Of a DNA stretch of 64,000 bases, positions 49,686 to 62,890 are shown piece by piece; the stretch's first letter is position 1, and the number at the start of each line of letters is the position of its first letter. Under the pieces are notes generated by a model that was given only the letters and a program-made list of their open reading frames with translations, was not told the origin of the DNA and ran no database searches. The stretch lies in contig JACATO010001745.1 of the NCBI GenBank assembly GCA_018389105.1, forward strand, positions 1 through 64,000, given 5' to 3'. The position numbers were made by a program, and so were the translations under genes. Source of the stretch: Nautilus pompilius. Its lineage: Eukaryota > Mollusca > Cephalopoda > Nautilida > Nautilidae.

Positions 49686-52404
49686 TCATATTATTATTAT
49701 TATTATAACTCACAGGTGAAGTTTGTTTTTACGAAAACGGTAAAAAAGTTCTCGAGTTGAGATTTGACGGAAGGAACTCGACGAAGGAGAGCTGGTTTTC
49801 CAAGGGCAGACTACTCCGTTCTCCCTGGACGGACCTCGGTGTGAATACGAGCCCCAACGTGTTCTCTATCCGTGGAGACAATCGGTAAGTAGAAGAGAAA
49901 CCTCTTAATGCATTATGCTATTATCGATTGTCAGGGCTGAGCGAACGTTAAAAGAGTTATTTCTCCATATAATTGTGGTCAGTAATTCCCTTTCCGCTCG
50001 TGGCGACATCTTTGGCCTAAGATGCGCACCGATGGAAGCCGAGAACTTGACAAAGTGGGATCGGAAAACGATGCCGAAAAGCTACGGACGGAATATAAAT
50101 AACTACAAGGTCCCCGTGTGGAAATATCTGGTGGCCGAGTAGTAGAGACGTTTGCTGATTGTTTCCTCTTTACGCCGTCGGCCTGTACAGCCCCGGTGAC
50201 AGCAGTAAAGTGGAGACATCTCCTTACAGCCTCTTGTAAGTTAATTTAAACATTATATGTGGATACATCAATTATATAACAACAACAGCTGGTCTAAACG
50301 AAAATAACCAGCTTATTTATGCTTAGGATTGAGAAACGTTAGGGATTTCCTGTTAACCATAACTCGATATTAGGTAAAATAAATAAAGGGGGAAATAACT
50401 CGAAACTGTTTCTACCAAAGGGAGATAACCAGCGCATCAACCATTTATTAAGCTTCATCTGATAGGATAGAGGTCCACGATATGTCACACCGCTGTCAAA
50501 ATGATCGTCTACGGTATGTAAGGCAGCCGTTAGATTGATGGTCTAAGGGCTGGCTGACCAATCTGAACCTTAACATCACAGAGAAACCAGTTTGACCTGA
50601 TGGTAGATGCAGCGGGCCGTTCGTTACTAAAGAATATTCCGACTCTAACTCTTAGACAGTCCTGTTAGAATTACTGTTAGCCACACTCCCCAATCTACGG
50701 TGTCTGTCAGTGATATATAAACGCAAAGCATCAAAACCGAACTGTTAACACATTCACACTTACTGACATAATAACACAAAGCAAATGCAATATTAAATAT
50801 TTTAAATCTGCTAATAATTTTTTCTTTAAGAAACCAAATATTGCAGGAGTGATTAATAAATAAATGGGCAGTGACAATGGATTCCTTACGATATCTACTT
50901 GATCCGGCCTAGAGCAGTATGGTAGCCTTTCGAGCTACGGTATCCAAGTCTGACGGGAGTGAAGAAAGAGAGAGTCTCAGATCTACTTCCGGATCCTTTT
51001 CGGACGGCTAAATAATAAGAAAACTCAAGTGATTTAAAAATATTTACGATATAATTATAAGTGAAATGGGGTATTGCTTCTTCTTGACATACGGAAGATC
51101 AGATGTCTGTAAGAATAATGACTTTGGATATGGAAATGACTTGTAGAGTGAAGGTGAATTCCAGGAAACGATATGCGATAATTGTTCGTGAAATATGTGA
51201 TATGTAATAAGATGCATACATAAGGAAAAATCTCGTTTCTTGTCTGTTTTCTACTATTTTCTTAAGCACTGGAGAAAAAAGATATTTCTTCATCAACTAC
51301 AAGTTCAGAAGTTGTTCGACGGATTGGGGATGGATGGGAATATTCAACAGGGAAGGTGCGTGCAGCTGGGAAAAGTCCTCCGGGTATCCCTTGTTCAAGT
51401 TCTCAGCGGCAGGCGGGCGGCAGGACTGGACCAAAGGTGAGTGGGGACGGAGCTGAACGACGGCTGAAATTAATCAGCCCTTTTTGCAGTTATTTACTTG
51501 TTGGCCGATTTGGTAACCGGGGAACCGAGGTTGAGATGGCTGCTTCCCGGTCGGGACCAAAATCGACGTCTGGTTCGGTCTTGTTGCTATTCCCACCTGA
51601 GGGAGCAATCGATCTAGGCCTCTCTTTGTACAGTCATAGAATTATAAACCATTTTTGAAAAATTAAACTAATAATGTAGAAATGTTCTAGCTGTTCGATG
51701 TCGTGTGAATGAGCTGAGTCCCAAACTAGGCTGGCAGCAGAGCAGGGATGGGGAGGCAGAAATTCTCTTCTGACACCTGCAGCCCAGAATGTATGAAGCT
51801 GTATATGCTCGTGTCAAGGCGCAGGTAGTTAGAATGTAACTAACAGGGGCCCAGAACTGCGTTTCTGCACGACGAGCAGACACTCCGGAAGTTGAGAATC
51901 GATACTTGAAATCTGTTGACGAGGAGGCGTGGTTAGGCAAGATCTGCCCCTCCTCCTCTCTCTCTCTCTTCTCTGCAGTGTTACGTCGGTGCGTTATGCT
52001 AACTTGTGATAGCGGATAGGATCGATATTGGTGTTCTTGTCATTAGGTGGATTAGCGAGATCATCTCAAAAGAAAATGTTAAGAGGATTACAAATTTAAA
52101 GCGGGAAACCTTTCAAGAAATCATACAAGACGACCAATCTATCAACCAGATGACAGCCGTGGACCTGTTTCTGGTCGTCCCTTATCTGCCATCCGTCTTA
52201 CTTCAGGGGCCGGCTGCTCATCTTAGCACCAAACAGGGGTTTATGAACCTTGATTAGTACGAATCACTGGTAGGGGACCAGAAGGGGGTGGAGATTAAAC
52301 TGGCTTCCTGTTCGTTACCTGCACTATTTCCTTTTCCGTTTTTCTCGACAGGTTTGTTTAGGGAACCCGACCAGATGACGATTTCAGCTGAGTTCTTTCA
52401 ATAG
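45570..52404 (+). CDS. Gene 4: secreted PAN/apple-domain protein, five exons (one apparent frameshift)
   Basis: Exons 45570-45882, 47832-48010, 49716-49884, 51267-51436 and 52352-52404 (TAG). All have AG acceptors and GT donors in phases 1, 0, 2, 1. The leader is MESLGKIAMLFLFDLVLMAS. The PAN-like core has C56, C60, C66 and C78 (LECGKVCLEDPWCRVFTYD). Exon 2 has two extra codons (DDTWVWVLMFTAKSE) and ends VFRSPLIDVWDTLPIGE. Exon 4 encodes FRSCSTDWGWMGIFNREGAC and YPLFKFSAAGG. Exon 5 encodes FREPDQMTISAEFFQ. Exon 3 is 169 nt instead of 170 because the T run in GTTTTTACGAA (near 49727) is one shorter than in gene A, which breaks the frame after VKFVF. All other exons are clean, so the loss may be a sequencing error. 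Without it the protein would be about 294 aa. It is the most diverged plus-strand copy. Confidence 0.78.
49541..49708. repeat. (ATT)n microsatellite abutting exon 3 of gene 4
   Basis: About 165 bases of ATT in three blocks, ending only a few bases before the ACTCACAG acceptor at 49715. It takes the place of the normal polypyrimidine tract and could affect splicing of exon 3. Confidence 0.95.
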
Positions 52405-52700
52405 GAAAAGAAATTCCCTTTGGTGGGGAATATTTGGATACCGGCTTCCGCTCTTGTGACTTCCGGCGCCTGCAGGCCTTCTATTTGTAGGAACAAGCAA
52501 CATTCGCTAGTCTGCTTTCTGTTCGCATTGGTGGTTTCTAGATTCAGAAGAGAACATCACTGACAGCAGTAACTTTGTGAGATACGTTCGTCGTGTTTTG
52601 GTTGGACTGCACTCGTGTCGTCACGCACCACGTGATTTATAACTTCCGCCCAGGAACAAATATCTCAGCAAGATGGAGTAATTCATTTATCTCTCCTCCT
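52405..52700 (+). other. 3' untranslated/flanking region of gene 4
   Basis: Aligns with the 3' flanks of genes 1 and 2: GGGGAATATTTGGATACCGG, CTTGTGACTTCCGGCGCC, GACAGCAGTAACTT, CACCACGTGATTTATAACTTCCG and ATGGAGTAATT. Confidence 0.6.
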
Positions 52701-52915
52701 CTATGACTGACTTTCCACCTGGAAGAATCAATTCGGGTAATAGGAAGCTAAATTCTCTCCCCCCGGAGAGTAGCGGTAGAACTTTTACTGCTGAGTTTTG
52801 GTTCTAACGAGAAAATGTTTGATATCCATTTCCGTGTTGTAATGGCCCAGGAAGTCATAAGCCACGTGATTTGTGACATCTTCTTTCGCAACCGTTATAC
52901 TATTTTTGATTGCAT

Positions 52916-52923
52916 TATTATTA

Positions 52924-52989
<66 letters not shown>
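52916..52989. repeat. (ATT)n microsatellite
   Basis: About 75 bases of ATT downstream of gene 4. The poly-Leu and poly-Asn frames here are artefacts. Confidence 0.95.
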
Positions 52990-55857
52990 CGTTATGCTCA
53001 GACCATGACCCTATCTTCAAGTGTGGATCGTTATACAACTCTATGACGTCACACACCTGACGTAGACGGAAGTTGCACATCACGTGATTCGTAACGACGC
53101 CAAACCGACTCAACTGTGTGGTAAATAGTGAAAACACCCGAACTGACCCCAGGAGACAGTAGTTCGATCTACGTCCAGATGTCAGCTAAAGCGAAGGTAA
53201 CCTTCATACTTTCGTACCGCCTGTAAAGGTAGAACACGTGATTCTCAACTTTGTTCCGTCCCTGTCCTTTGTCTCGAGCTGCTGGCGGAGACTAGGATCG
53301 TCTTATGAAGCGAGGTTAGCCCCGAACCTGGCGTCGACAGGGATCCACCCTGAGGCCTGTTGCGGTCTGTCTCCTGGATTCAATGTGGGGGGAAGTTTGT
53401 GGAAATCTACCGCTGTACTTATTATTCCCGCGCACAGGTAAATAATAGACCTGCCTACAAACCGGTGGATCTTGAAGCAGAAGCCAACCGCCTCCACGAT
53501 CTCCATCCTCTCTCCTGACATCAATATCATCAGCACAGACGGGATTTACTTCAGAGCAAACGTTTTCACTAATACCGGAATATACAAACTTCTGATGTTA
53601 GCTACTTTTTTCCTTTCGCTCCAAGAAATGTTCCTGGATATAAAACGAGGTAAATCTGTCGGATCTAGAAGATCCATGGAACGGATCCCGTGTATACAAC
53701 AGGCAATCGACTGTGGCGTCGTTTGTGTTAATAGAAAACCCGCTAATCACCGTCATCACTAACATGGAGCAAGTGCGGTAACTCCGTCTCTTCACCGAAT
53801 TATTCGTTCGGTGCGTAGTGCTGTATAACGGACAGGTGCGTGCGTCAGAGATGTGCATAGTAATGTGTGCTGTACGGTTGTGCGTCACTGTTGTGCAAGA
53901 TCCTGCGCAGGGTGGGGCTGACATGAGTTTCGACATCAGAGACGGTCTCCTCTTTTCTTAGAAGAGCCAGAAACCGAAGATGGTGATGTTCGGGGTAACG
54001 ATATAAAATTGTATTTCTAATAATTTGTTATTAACAATTGTAGCACTGAAACCGAATCGTAAATCGTGTGCGATCTGTGTAAACTGACAGCTTTCGCCGC
54101 TCCTCTCACCGTTAGCGGCTTTGTCCTGGCTGCGATGTACGCGGAAGCTCCGCTTTAGAATAAAACTGTTTCACTCGATTTATCGTTCTGCCAGCGCTAT
54201 TGTTAAGGTCTTACTTTAGTCAGACTCTCCGGTCGCCATGGAAGCATCTTATCAACTTAACCCCTTCTTAACTGGGAACTAATGTGAAGCTTTACCCTTT
54301 ATCGGAAAAACAGTCTTGATGCATCCGGTTTTCTTACGTCACTGACCGGAAATTATTATCGTCGAAGTGATTTTCTCTTAAAAGCTTCATCTCGATCTTC
54401 GGTAGGACGTGATGTCCAGGCTGTGAGCGCCTTCTGTAGTTCCATCGTCTCCCGCCGGGGGCGCGCGTATGAAACTGTCCAGGTATCGTCTTCCATTAGG
54501 CCGCATTCACCAAACGACCCGGCGCTATCCTCATGTCTGTAGAAGGCAGGAAAATTATTATGAAAATGTAAATGCGGTGAATAATCATGGATATTAGTAG
54601 AAGTTATCGGCTACGGATATGTGGAATAATCTCGACATTTATAATTGTTACTGAGCATTGCACGTCCAACAAGGAGATGGCCGAGATGCTGGTTAGCCTC
54701 CCTCCATTACCTCCAGCACATTCGCAGGCAAATCAGCAGATGACCGACAGACGGCCCTCGGAACCTGGCAGTGAAGGTTTGTATAGACACCGGAGAACCA
54801 CTCACTGCAACCGTCCTCCGGTGCCACTCATCCTGTCCTACTCGTTCGGCAGGTGCTGCGGTTTTGCTACAGCTACACCTGACAGTTTTCCGATTGCAGA
54901 GGATGCTTCATATCCCGTCTCTCCGCCATTTTAGAATATGCAAATTTAGAAAAAACCGAAATAGTTTCCACGCTATTAAACAGCCGCCTGGGAATGTTAG
55001 CACTCATCGGAGAAATCCTCACCACATCTCTCTCTTTAACTGAAGAGCTCTACAGCTGATCCAACCTAGGAAAGCCTGCATCCGTTTTAACCCATTGCTG
55101 TCAAACAACAGGACTCACCTTGCCCAAACGGCTGTAAAACGCAAGCGTTCTCCACCGCAGACCGCCTCAAAGTTATACGGTATTTTAACAGAGGCTGAAC
55201 AGGTGAAATGCCAGGTTGTCCGCTCAGAGAACGTGAGGGCTCTTGGTGCCTAAACTTTCCTCCGTCACCAATTTTCGAACCGACAGGTGATAGCCGACAC
55301 ATCGATTGCTGATGCAGGGTTCACAGGTGCGCAGACCACCTGTGTGCGAAGGATAATTAGTCGGGACTGGACGAAGCTCTGTTGATCCGCTGTACCCACC
55401 CTATCAGACACGCAGACACGTCACACGAAACCACCCTGTCCTACAGGATCCAGTCCGCCGTTGTACAGGTGTAATACCCGGATGACGACAGACACAGCAG
55501 CTGGTCCATCACCAATAGGCAAAAAAAAATAAATAAATCAGAAAGAAAACACAGTTTATTTATCAGAAAAGTGAAGAAAAAAATAAAAAGGGGAAGTAAC
55601 TCATTTGGCTCCTTTACAGAGTTAAGCTGAAGAATAAGGACACCATAAGATTGGGGGTCTCGTTCTCTCCACCCCCCACCCAGGGATGATGGTCGTATCC
55701 ATGTATTCCAGCAAGTCGTTCCGCTCGTGAACCCACCAACGATCTGGTTCGAATATCTATTAAAAATCACACAGACAGTTCGATTACACCGACACATAAA
55801 AGATATTAGCTGACGGTAATTATTTTTAGCCACCTCAAAGTTTTAGAAGGTTCTTCA
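52990..55857. other. Intergenic region between convergent genes 4 and 5, no gene seen
   Basis: Short frames at 53472-53762 and 54587-54934 have no recognisable domain. GACGTCACACACCTGACGTA and CACATCACGTGATTCGTAAC (53043-53095) repeat the CRE/E-box words of the family's 3' flanks. Confidence 0.4.
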
Positions 55858-55928
55858 TTCAAGGGAAATAACTTTCCAAAAAAAACAAAAGTATATTATC
55901 CAAAGTCAGTACGAGTTACTTCCCTGAA
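55858..55928. mobile_element. 71-bp MITE-like palindromic element
   Basis: TTCAAGGGAAATAACT on the left, AGTTACTTCCCTGAA on the right. Same family and length as 21064-21134; related single motifs occur near 50392, 50419 and 56284. Confidence 0.7.
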
Positions 55929-58239
55929 ATTAAATTACAATTATTTATTGCGATCTTCGGTGTAATTTGGCCCTTTTCACGGTCGTTTTCCTGCTTTTCT
56001 CTGTTTGTATTTTAAAGTGAACATAACAATCCACAAACAAACGGTTATCGAAAAGAATCTCCGAATATCTGGTGTAATGTAGGCGTTTAAATCGATTGGA
56101 ATAATCTTAAAAGTATAAACGGTCTTCACAATACGTAAACAGAGGAAATCGAATGTAAACGTATCATTCTTTACATAGAACTCATTAACTACACGTATTT
56201 AATTAGTAGAAATATCGCCGTTTATTGGAATAGACGGACAAAATTCCATTCTTCTGGTAGCAGTCAGAAGAATCTAATAAGAGAGGGGAAATAACTCCTA
56301 CCAGTAACTATTTCCGTTTACTGCTCTTTCTTCGGAACTTCTAACTTAAACGAATCGTTTGCTGATGTTGTTACGGGGTTTCTCTGCAGAAATATAGGCA
56401 TTGAACAGAATTACAATAAAAAAGACCATCTCCAAGCAAACATTCATTAAATATTTAATATTTGGAGATTTAGTATGTAAAAGAAGATATCTAATTTCTC
56501 TCTCATAAACGTATGGATGCAACATTTGACTATTTCTTTTTTCCAATTACAATAAAATTATCTACCAAAGGGGGCAGCAGAATTAACCTCCGGTACATAG
56601 GGGGAGACTGGGGCCAGTTGAATAAATCTACTGTGGAAGCACAAAGTATTAATCCACGATAAAGAAATCAAAATCCTAATAATCGAACTCTGTGCTGCCG
56701 AAGAGAGACAGATCGCCGAATCTTTCAGGGTTGATGAGAGGCCATCAGTTGGGATGTCAAACCAGCTGATATTGAATTCTCACCTTCCCGAGGTACAGTA
56801 AGTACAAGCCCTGGATAATATTCCACCATAAAGCCACCTACGGTCTCTAATGTGAGGTTAATTTATGTCTTAGTACTCAGCTTCAGCCAAAGATTTTCCT
56901 ATTAGAACTCTTCTCATTAGAAGTCGGAGAAAATTCGGTAAAAATATTCTGTTGCCGAACCTTTGGAAGTAAGATGGCCGTCAGCTAAAAGAAAAGTCTT
57001 CTAGGAGCCATTTTGCCTGCTGTGATGTTTACGGAAGCTATATGTTACCTGCAGTCATATGTAAAGGTAGACGGCAGAAATCTGAGTTCCGAAATGAGGC
57101 GCCACCTGGTGTGCAGTATTTATACTAAAGACAAGTCACCACGAAAATCAGATTATTCTGCAATGGCTGCTGCATTTTGTATTTATTTGGGCGACGATTT
57201 TTCAAGTTGATCGAGGACGACAGCATTTATCGCTGTAAGTCCCCGGATGTTATTGTGTTCTGTTGGTGAAAATGACATCACATCGCAGTGTCTTCGAAGC
57301 CACAACGCACGTGATTTTCAATCCGTACAAAAATTTCTTCATCCCATTTCCAAGCCAGCCATTGGATATCTAAAAAGTCCATGTATGAGCTATCAAAGGC
57401 CGTTCCGATGTGGTTTTTGTTCTCAAACCTGGTTAAAGGGTGGCCAGAGGAGAATGTAAATCCAGGGGCACGAGAATCTACCCGTCTGACTCCCTTGGTG
57501 ACTTGGGCTTTTGAAGGTACGGATAATTTCAGTAGAAGTCAGCTGCAACTTTGTATGGAACAATTTTTTTAACTGATTACGGCTTTTAATACTGCTAGAT
57601 TCTAACCAAAAAATAATGACAGGATAGCAGAACTGTCACACGTATTTAGCGAACATTGTTTAAGGAATTGTTGGTGGAAACTGGCCATCGCTGGATAGCG
57701 CAGAGCTGAGGAGTCCGGCAAAGGCACCTTAAAGAATTAGAAAGTCAGATTTCCGACAGTCAGGCTCGGATCGATGTAACATAAGTCTTCACCTGTAGCC
57801 AGATGGAAGTTTCTGTTATTCCAGGGATACTGATATTTAACAGCTCTATAGCAGAACAAAGTGACACTGACAGTAATGTCATTGATTCTGCTTAGAATAT
57901 TGTCTGTATGTGTGTGTTTGTGGCTGTGTATATGTTCGCACCATTTCCGAATAATTCCATGATACCCCTTTTCTTGTTAGCAGGATGGCAGGTATTTTTG
58001 TCGTATCTCGTACATACAAATGTTGTGCTATTATTGACTGAACATTAATATAGAATAATAATCCAAAGGTCTTTTGTTCACCCACCCTGGCTGTCCTCAA
58101 TTAGCTTTCGAAACGGTCGTCATACATTGATTAGGGTCCACTGGAAACAACGAATGTTTTCCTAATCAGAGTCAGTTCACTTACCTTTCTTTAATCGATT
58201 TACTGAAAACGGTGGCAGGAATTAAACAATTTAACAAGG
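55929..58239. other. Intergenic, AT-rich, no gene seen
   Basis: Only short frames on either strand, none with a recognisable domain. Confidence 0.4.
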
Positions 58240-58835
58240 ATTCACCAACTTTATTATCATTTGTCTTGTAATTTCTGAATACATCTTGGTGGATGACTGC
58301 AGTGTGCAGCTTACTATGTTCACGTATAACAGGTGCGTGGGTATTTTCATCAGAATCATTACATCTTCATGGATTACAATATAAAAATCGATAAACAAAT
58401 TTTGCTCTATGGTCAGGAAGCAGAAGGAATGGTTGTCGTATTTTGTTTTATTGGATTAAGGAAATTTACCTTCCTTATAGCCGATGGATGTTGCTTCTTA
58501 ACATATGTCAGTTCTGTTATTCCATCATATCGTTCTATCATATACAACACTGAATCGGGAACGGAAGTTATAAATCACGTGGTGCGTTACGTCACTGTGT
58601 GGATTAATAGAAACACGAGAGATCTATCAGGCAAAAATAACCGATGAAGTTCTACTTTCTTCTGAATCCATAATCCACAGGTGCAGATAGAGTTATGAAA
58701 CAAACATCAGGTGTGGAGTGACTATATTTCTGTGTCTCCGTCATGAATCCTTGGAAATCCTTCAGGTGCCGGGTTTGCTAAAAATGCCGGCCCGGTAGCT
58801 AAATATTCAGCACAACCCAATGAACCTTTCTCCAA
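58240..58835 (-). other. 3' flank of gene 5
   Basis: The reverse complement aligns with the 3' flanks of genes 1 and 2. Shared words on the plus strand: ATAACAGGTGCG, ATCAGAATCATTACATCTTC, GGAACGGAAGTTATAAATCA, CACGTGGTGCG, CATAATCCACAGGTGC. This identifies the strand and the end of gene 5. Confidence 0.65.
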
Positions 58836-59904
58836 TTTCAATGATCTCAACACGGAAATCGTGCATGCGGTGCGGGCTTTGTTAATCCTCTCTCTAAGTT
58901 ACTCGTTACAGAGGTTAAATGAACGACAAACGAATGGAAAGAAAAAATGCAGGGGCGTTCGTTTTCGTTTCAATACCGGTTGGGAACGATTTCAGTTTTG
59001 TGAAATTTCAAATTAATAAAAAAAACGACGGTCGCAGACAATTTTTTTTTTTTTTGCAGAACAGAACTGATAGCATGAGAGACTGAGTTTCAGAGGGACA
59101 CAACAAACAAAAGTTAAAGTTGTTAACAGGTAAAAGATTGTAAAGATTGTAAAAAATCAACTACCTAGGAATGTGGAATAATATTTCAATTAAAGGAGAA
59201 GTAATTCTTACTATATACTAACGAGGATAGTTTTGATGATGAGTTCCACCAACCTTTACTAAATACGACAGTTGCAGGGGGAAGTTAGAAGGTAAACGAC
59301 TTGTGATCACTGGTTGGCGGTGCGGCCATTGAAATCTGTTGTCTTGGCTGATGAAGGCAGACATTTTGACAGTACACAATCTGGACTGCCATGATTCAGG
59401 TAATAAGACTCCATCAACGCCACCAGCATCTGAACGAGGTAACACCAACCGAATCTTGTGGATAAACAAGTATCCACTAAATCGAATGTTTTCCCTTATA
59501 TCTTTCCCTCGCCAGATGCTTTCCTTCGTCAAGGGAAGATCGAAGTCATAAAACTATTGGAAGGGAATCAGCCAGAGGTCCCGGAGGAAAACGTTTGTGG
59601 TGACCGACCTGTGTAAGCGTATCTTCCAACTTTCAAGTAAGCAATCGGCAATCCATTTTTTAAAATCTTTGGCTATAGTATACTTATAAAAAACCGATTT
59701 GTTTGTCTTCAATATCCCGATGATCCGACTTCTTCAGAATGGAGATCGTTAACCGGTCTCTGTAGGCTCCTGACCGTACAATTCCCAATCATCTTCGTTG
59801 TGTCACCAACCAAAGAATGTTTTGTTGATTTAAATATAACATTAAGAGATTTTTCTACCTTTACTGGGTAGCTTGTTGTTTTATTTTCATAATTTTCATA
59901 ATTT

Positions 59905-60277
59905 TCCAGCTTTCCACCACAGGTAACAAGAATAGAGAGAGGGGTAAACTTTCAGACATCGGAAAGACGTCCTATCGAAGATACGGAGGCTGAGGGCCGG
60001 TTAGTCCTATGGCGCTGGCATCCAGCTTGCACCACAGGTAACAAGAATAAGAGAGAGAGGTAAACTTTTCAGACATCGGAAAGACGTCCTATCGAAGATA
60101 CGGAGGCTGAGGGCCGGGATCAGTCCTATGGCGCTGGCATCCAGCTTTCCACCACAGGTAACAAGAATAAGAGAGAGAGGTACACTTTCAGACTTCGGAA
60201 AGACGTCCTATCGAAGATACGGAGGCTGAGGGCCGGGATCAGTCCTATGGCGCTGGCATCCAGCTTTGCACCACTGG
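59905..60277. repeat. 120-bp tandem repeat, three units
   Basis: The unit starts CACCACAGGTAACAAGAATA, includes AGACGTCCTATCGAAGATAC and ends ATGGCGCTGGCATCCAGCTT. The three copies are nearly identical, in intron 4 of gene 5. Each contains CCACCACAG|GTAACA-like sequence, an acceptor/donor-like word pair. Confidence 0.93.
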
Positions 60278-60919
60278 TCAACTAGCGTTGAATAAATCTT
60301 AATTATTGCCAATACGAGTGAATAACTGGAATGCTGCGGCATCTGACCATTCATATGTCTTCGAGATACAGCGTTCCCATCCTACTTACCATTGTTCCAA
60401 ACCTGGCTTCCGGCTGCTGTTGAATACAAGAACACGGGATACTTGGTGAAAACTTCCCAGCCACATTCACCGTCCGTGTTGATTAGCGCCATCCATCCGC
60501 GATCACCTGGACATCCATGATGAAAATAGTTGATGTAGAAATATCTTGCGACACTGGAGTTTGAAACCAAATACAACACAAAAAATAAACATTTAAATAA
60601 AGAATTGTTAGTTTTTTTTATATTACAAAGACAACAACAATAATGGTAATAAAAATGTCCTTCCGTAGGCGCCACGATGACACAGATGTTTACTGACGAA
60701 CCAGTTGAAGAAATCACCAGACGTATGTACCGACGGTTTGTTTACTCACCCTGGATGTCCACGGACAGAGAAAAAGTTGACGCTCCGGTTGACGTCGAGA
60801 TCGGTCCAGGGAGACTGGAGAAGTCTGCTCACAGAGAACCAGTTCTCTTTCGTGGAGTTCCTTCCTTCAAATCTCAACTCGAGGACCTTTTTACCACTTC
60901 CATAAAAAGCAAACTTCAC

Positions 60920-62239
60920 CTGAGGGTTAAGATGGAGTAAATATTAGTCAACCTGGCTCGTTAGTGGACATGAAGCTAAACCCGTTTTCTGAATTCCAGT
61001 AAGTGAAGATAACATCATCTTCAGGCCATCAGTAATAAACAATGTGGAGCTACCGACATATTACTGCTCGGGGATAGAAAGCGAAGCCATAGGGGTCTTC
61101 CATATGCGGGAAAAAACCATCGAAGAGATGTCATTAAATATTTAAAAACTTTCCCTTAAGTATTTTAAAAGATGCTATTCAATGCTTATTTGGAGACGAC
61201 GATTGAGACTTTCACACGATTGGAACTAAGAACGTTCCGCGATTTATCTGACTCTGTACCACACCTAAGTCTTCGTTAAATTTTGCCCATCGGAGGCGAG
61301 AATCAGAAAGGGGGAGGGTAACCAGCAGAAGGGAAATGGGAGCGAAATCGACAAAAGGGAGGGCGACGCAAAAGTGAGAACAGGAACGAAAAGAGGGCCG
61401 AGATGATTCTTCCTCCTTGGCCCCTTAATATTTACGGAAGTCATAGGTCTCTTCAAGAAACAGTTCCCCCCTACTTCCCGGAAATTCAAATTCATTCAGT
61501 TCACGCAACTTCTCTGAGCAGTTTGAGGCATGTATGTCGATGGTGGCTTTCTGGTGTGGCTTCCGGTTCTGGCCGGAAGTGGTAACTCGTAATACTCTAC
61601 AGAAACTGGACCCTGTAGCACAGAGAGTGAGCCATGCATTTCAAATCGACCAACTAAAGGATAATCAATAAACAACGAACCACGACTACTGGGTTATCGT
61701 GGTTGTGGAACTGAGATCCCCGCTGAGAGGGGCTGGAAGGAAGGAAGTCTGTTATGACGAGGAGAAGTCGATCAATGAAGGCTTCATTGATTTCGTGTTC
61801 TTCACGAGGAGCGAAACACAACAACAGAGTAAATCGTTAGGCCGGTAAACTTATTAAATGATCGTCGTCTTTATTTTCTAACGGACAAAGAGATGACCTA
61901 CAACCGTCACTCCCGGTGTGTTAACTGAGAACTACTTCCGGCCATTGTTGTGGTGAATCGATCAGGTATCCGCCCTTTTATCACTGATCACCCGACTGCC
62001 CCATTTCTGGGGTTGCGCTGGAGAACTAGAAAGGAGTGGACCGGACGTGACGGCCTGGCCAGCACACGGACCGCACAGGAACATCACCGAGCCCACAGGG
62101 GCGAGGTGGAACCAGCAACAATAAAGCGGCAAACAGTGTGAAAGATAATAGAACAATATTCCAGTCAGGTACAGGTGAAATCTGGACCGGAACATGGGCG
62201 AAGAAGTTGAATCAATTGTAGTGTAGCAAGAGGTGAGAA
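60920..62239. other. Intron 2 of gene 5, no further gene seen
   Basis: Non-coding. The short frames at 61265-61585 and 61950-62141 have no recognisable domain. Confidence 0.35.
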
Positions 62240-62430
62240 TATTAATGCACAGCACTTATTAAATATAAAAGTCGTCCACGTATTAGCCTTTCTACCATTA
62301 TTCTCAGTGATGCGGTTCTTGCTGATTCTGCAAAGAATATCGATCAGGGTACTTCCGTAATCAATAGTCCCGTCTCCCTTTACAACAAACCTCACCTTCA
62401 GCCCGGTCCCTACATTGTGCACAGTCTCCC
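62240..62430 (-). repeat. Conserved intron 2 block (gene 5 copy)
   Basis: The reverse complement matches 31360-31560 and 39400-39610: it reads IDYGSTLIDILCRI and NTWTTFIFN in the corresponding frame. Confidence 0.6.
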
Positions 62431-62890
62431 TATAAGCTAAGTGTGGATTTTTGCTTGGTGGATAACGTGACCTCATCACGGTACATCAGAGAATTAACTT
62501 CATAGAAGACCATGACGATACAGGTGTGCTAGACTGACATGAAATAAATGCAGAAGGGGCAGCTTTTATGGAAAGTTTTCGAATAAACGAGGTCTAAGGT
62601 TCAAAGGAATTAATTTATAATTTGTAACTTTTACATGTCCAGGGTGCAAGGGGTTGGTACACAACCTACGTCACGGACGACAGAGGCTGCCCCTTTAGTA
62701 ATGAACGATATTTCCTTATTCACTCTCCGATGGGCAGGTGTCCCAGACGTCGATGAGCGGACTCCTGAAGACATCGCAGGAGGTCCCTTCACAGTCGAGC
62801 CAGCGGCTGAGGTTGGCGGTCCCCATGAGGGCCCCGTAAATGTCGATGCCTGTTTCGCTTTTAGCGGAAAACATCAAAACCAGGTGTCGT

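Larger units (their letters stand above)
58836..62890 (-). pseudogene. Gene 5: PAN-family copy, 3' part, damaged in exon 2 and exon 5
   Basis: Minus-strand exons: exon 2 62890-62724, exon 3 60919-60750, exon 4 60553-60390, and a degenerate exon 5 near 58893-58836. Exon 1 must lie beyond the right edge. Exons 3 and 4 are intact: VKFAFYGSGKKVLELRFEG..ENWFSVSRLL and HHGCPGDRGWMALINTD..YPVFLYSTAAG, with proper donors. The exon 4 acceptor has moved six bases downstream, in frame. Exon 2 is 167 nt. A T run is one base short right after GACACCTGG, giving an immediate TGA; one GCC codon is missing; CACCCTG is CACCTG; and GAG|GTGAAT has lost a G. Exon 5 keeps INKA and ACGATTTC words, but its normal stop is out of frame. 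Either a pseudogene or an active gene with residual sequence errors, since three of the lesions are single losses in base runs. Confidence 0.65.

Noticed and set aside
49479-49760. Poly-Leu/Ile/Tyr frames around the ATT run as a membrane protein
   Set aside because: Trinucleotide repeat; the only real coding part is exon 3 of gene 4, which begins at 49716.
54587-54934. 115-codon frame downstream of gene 4
   Set aside because: No recognisable domain, no splice or promoter context, composition typical of chance frames here.
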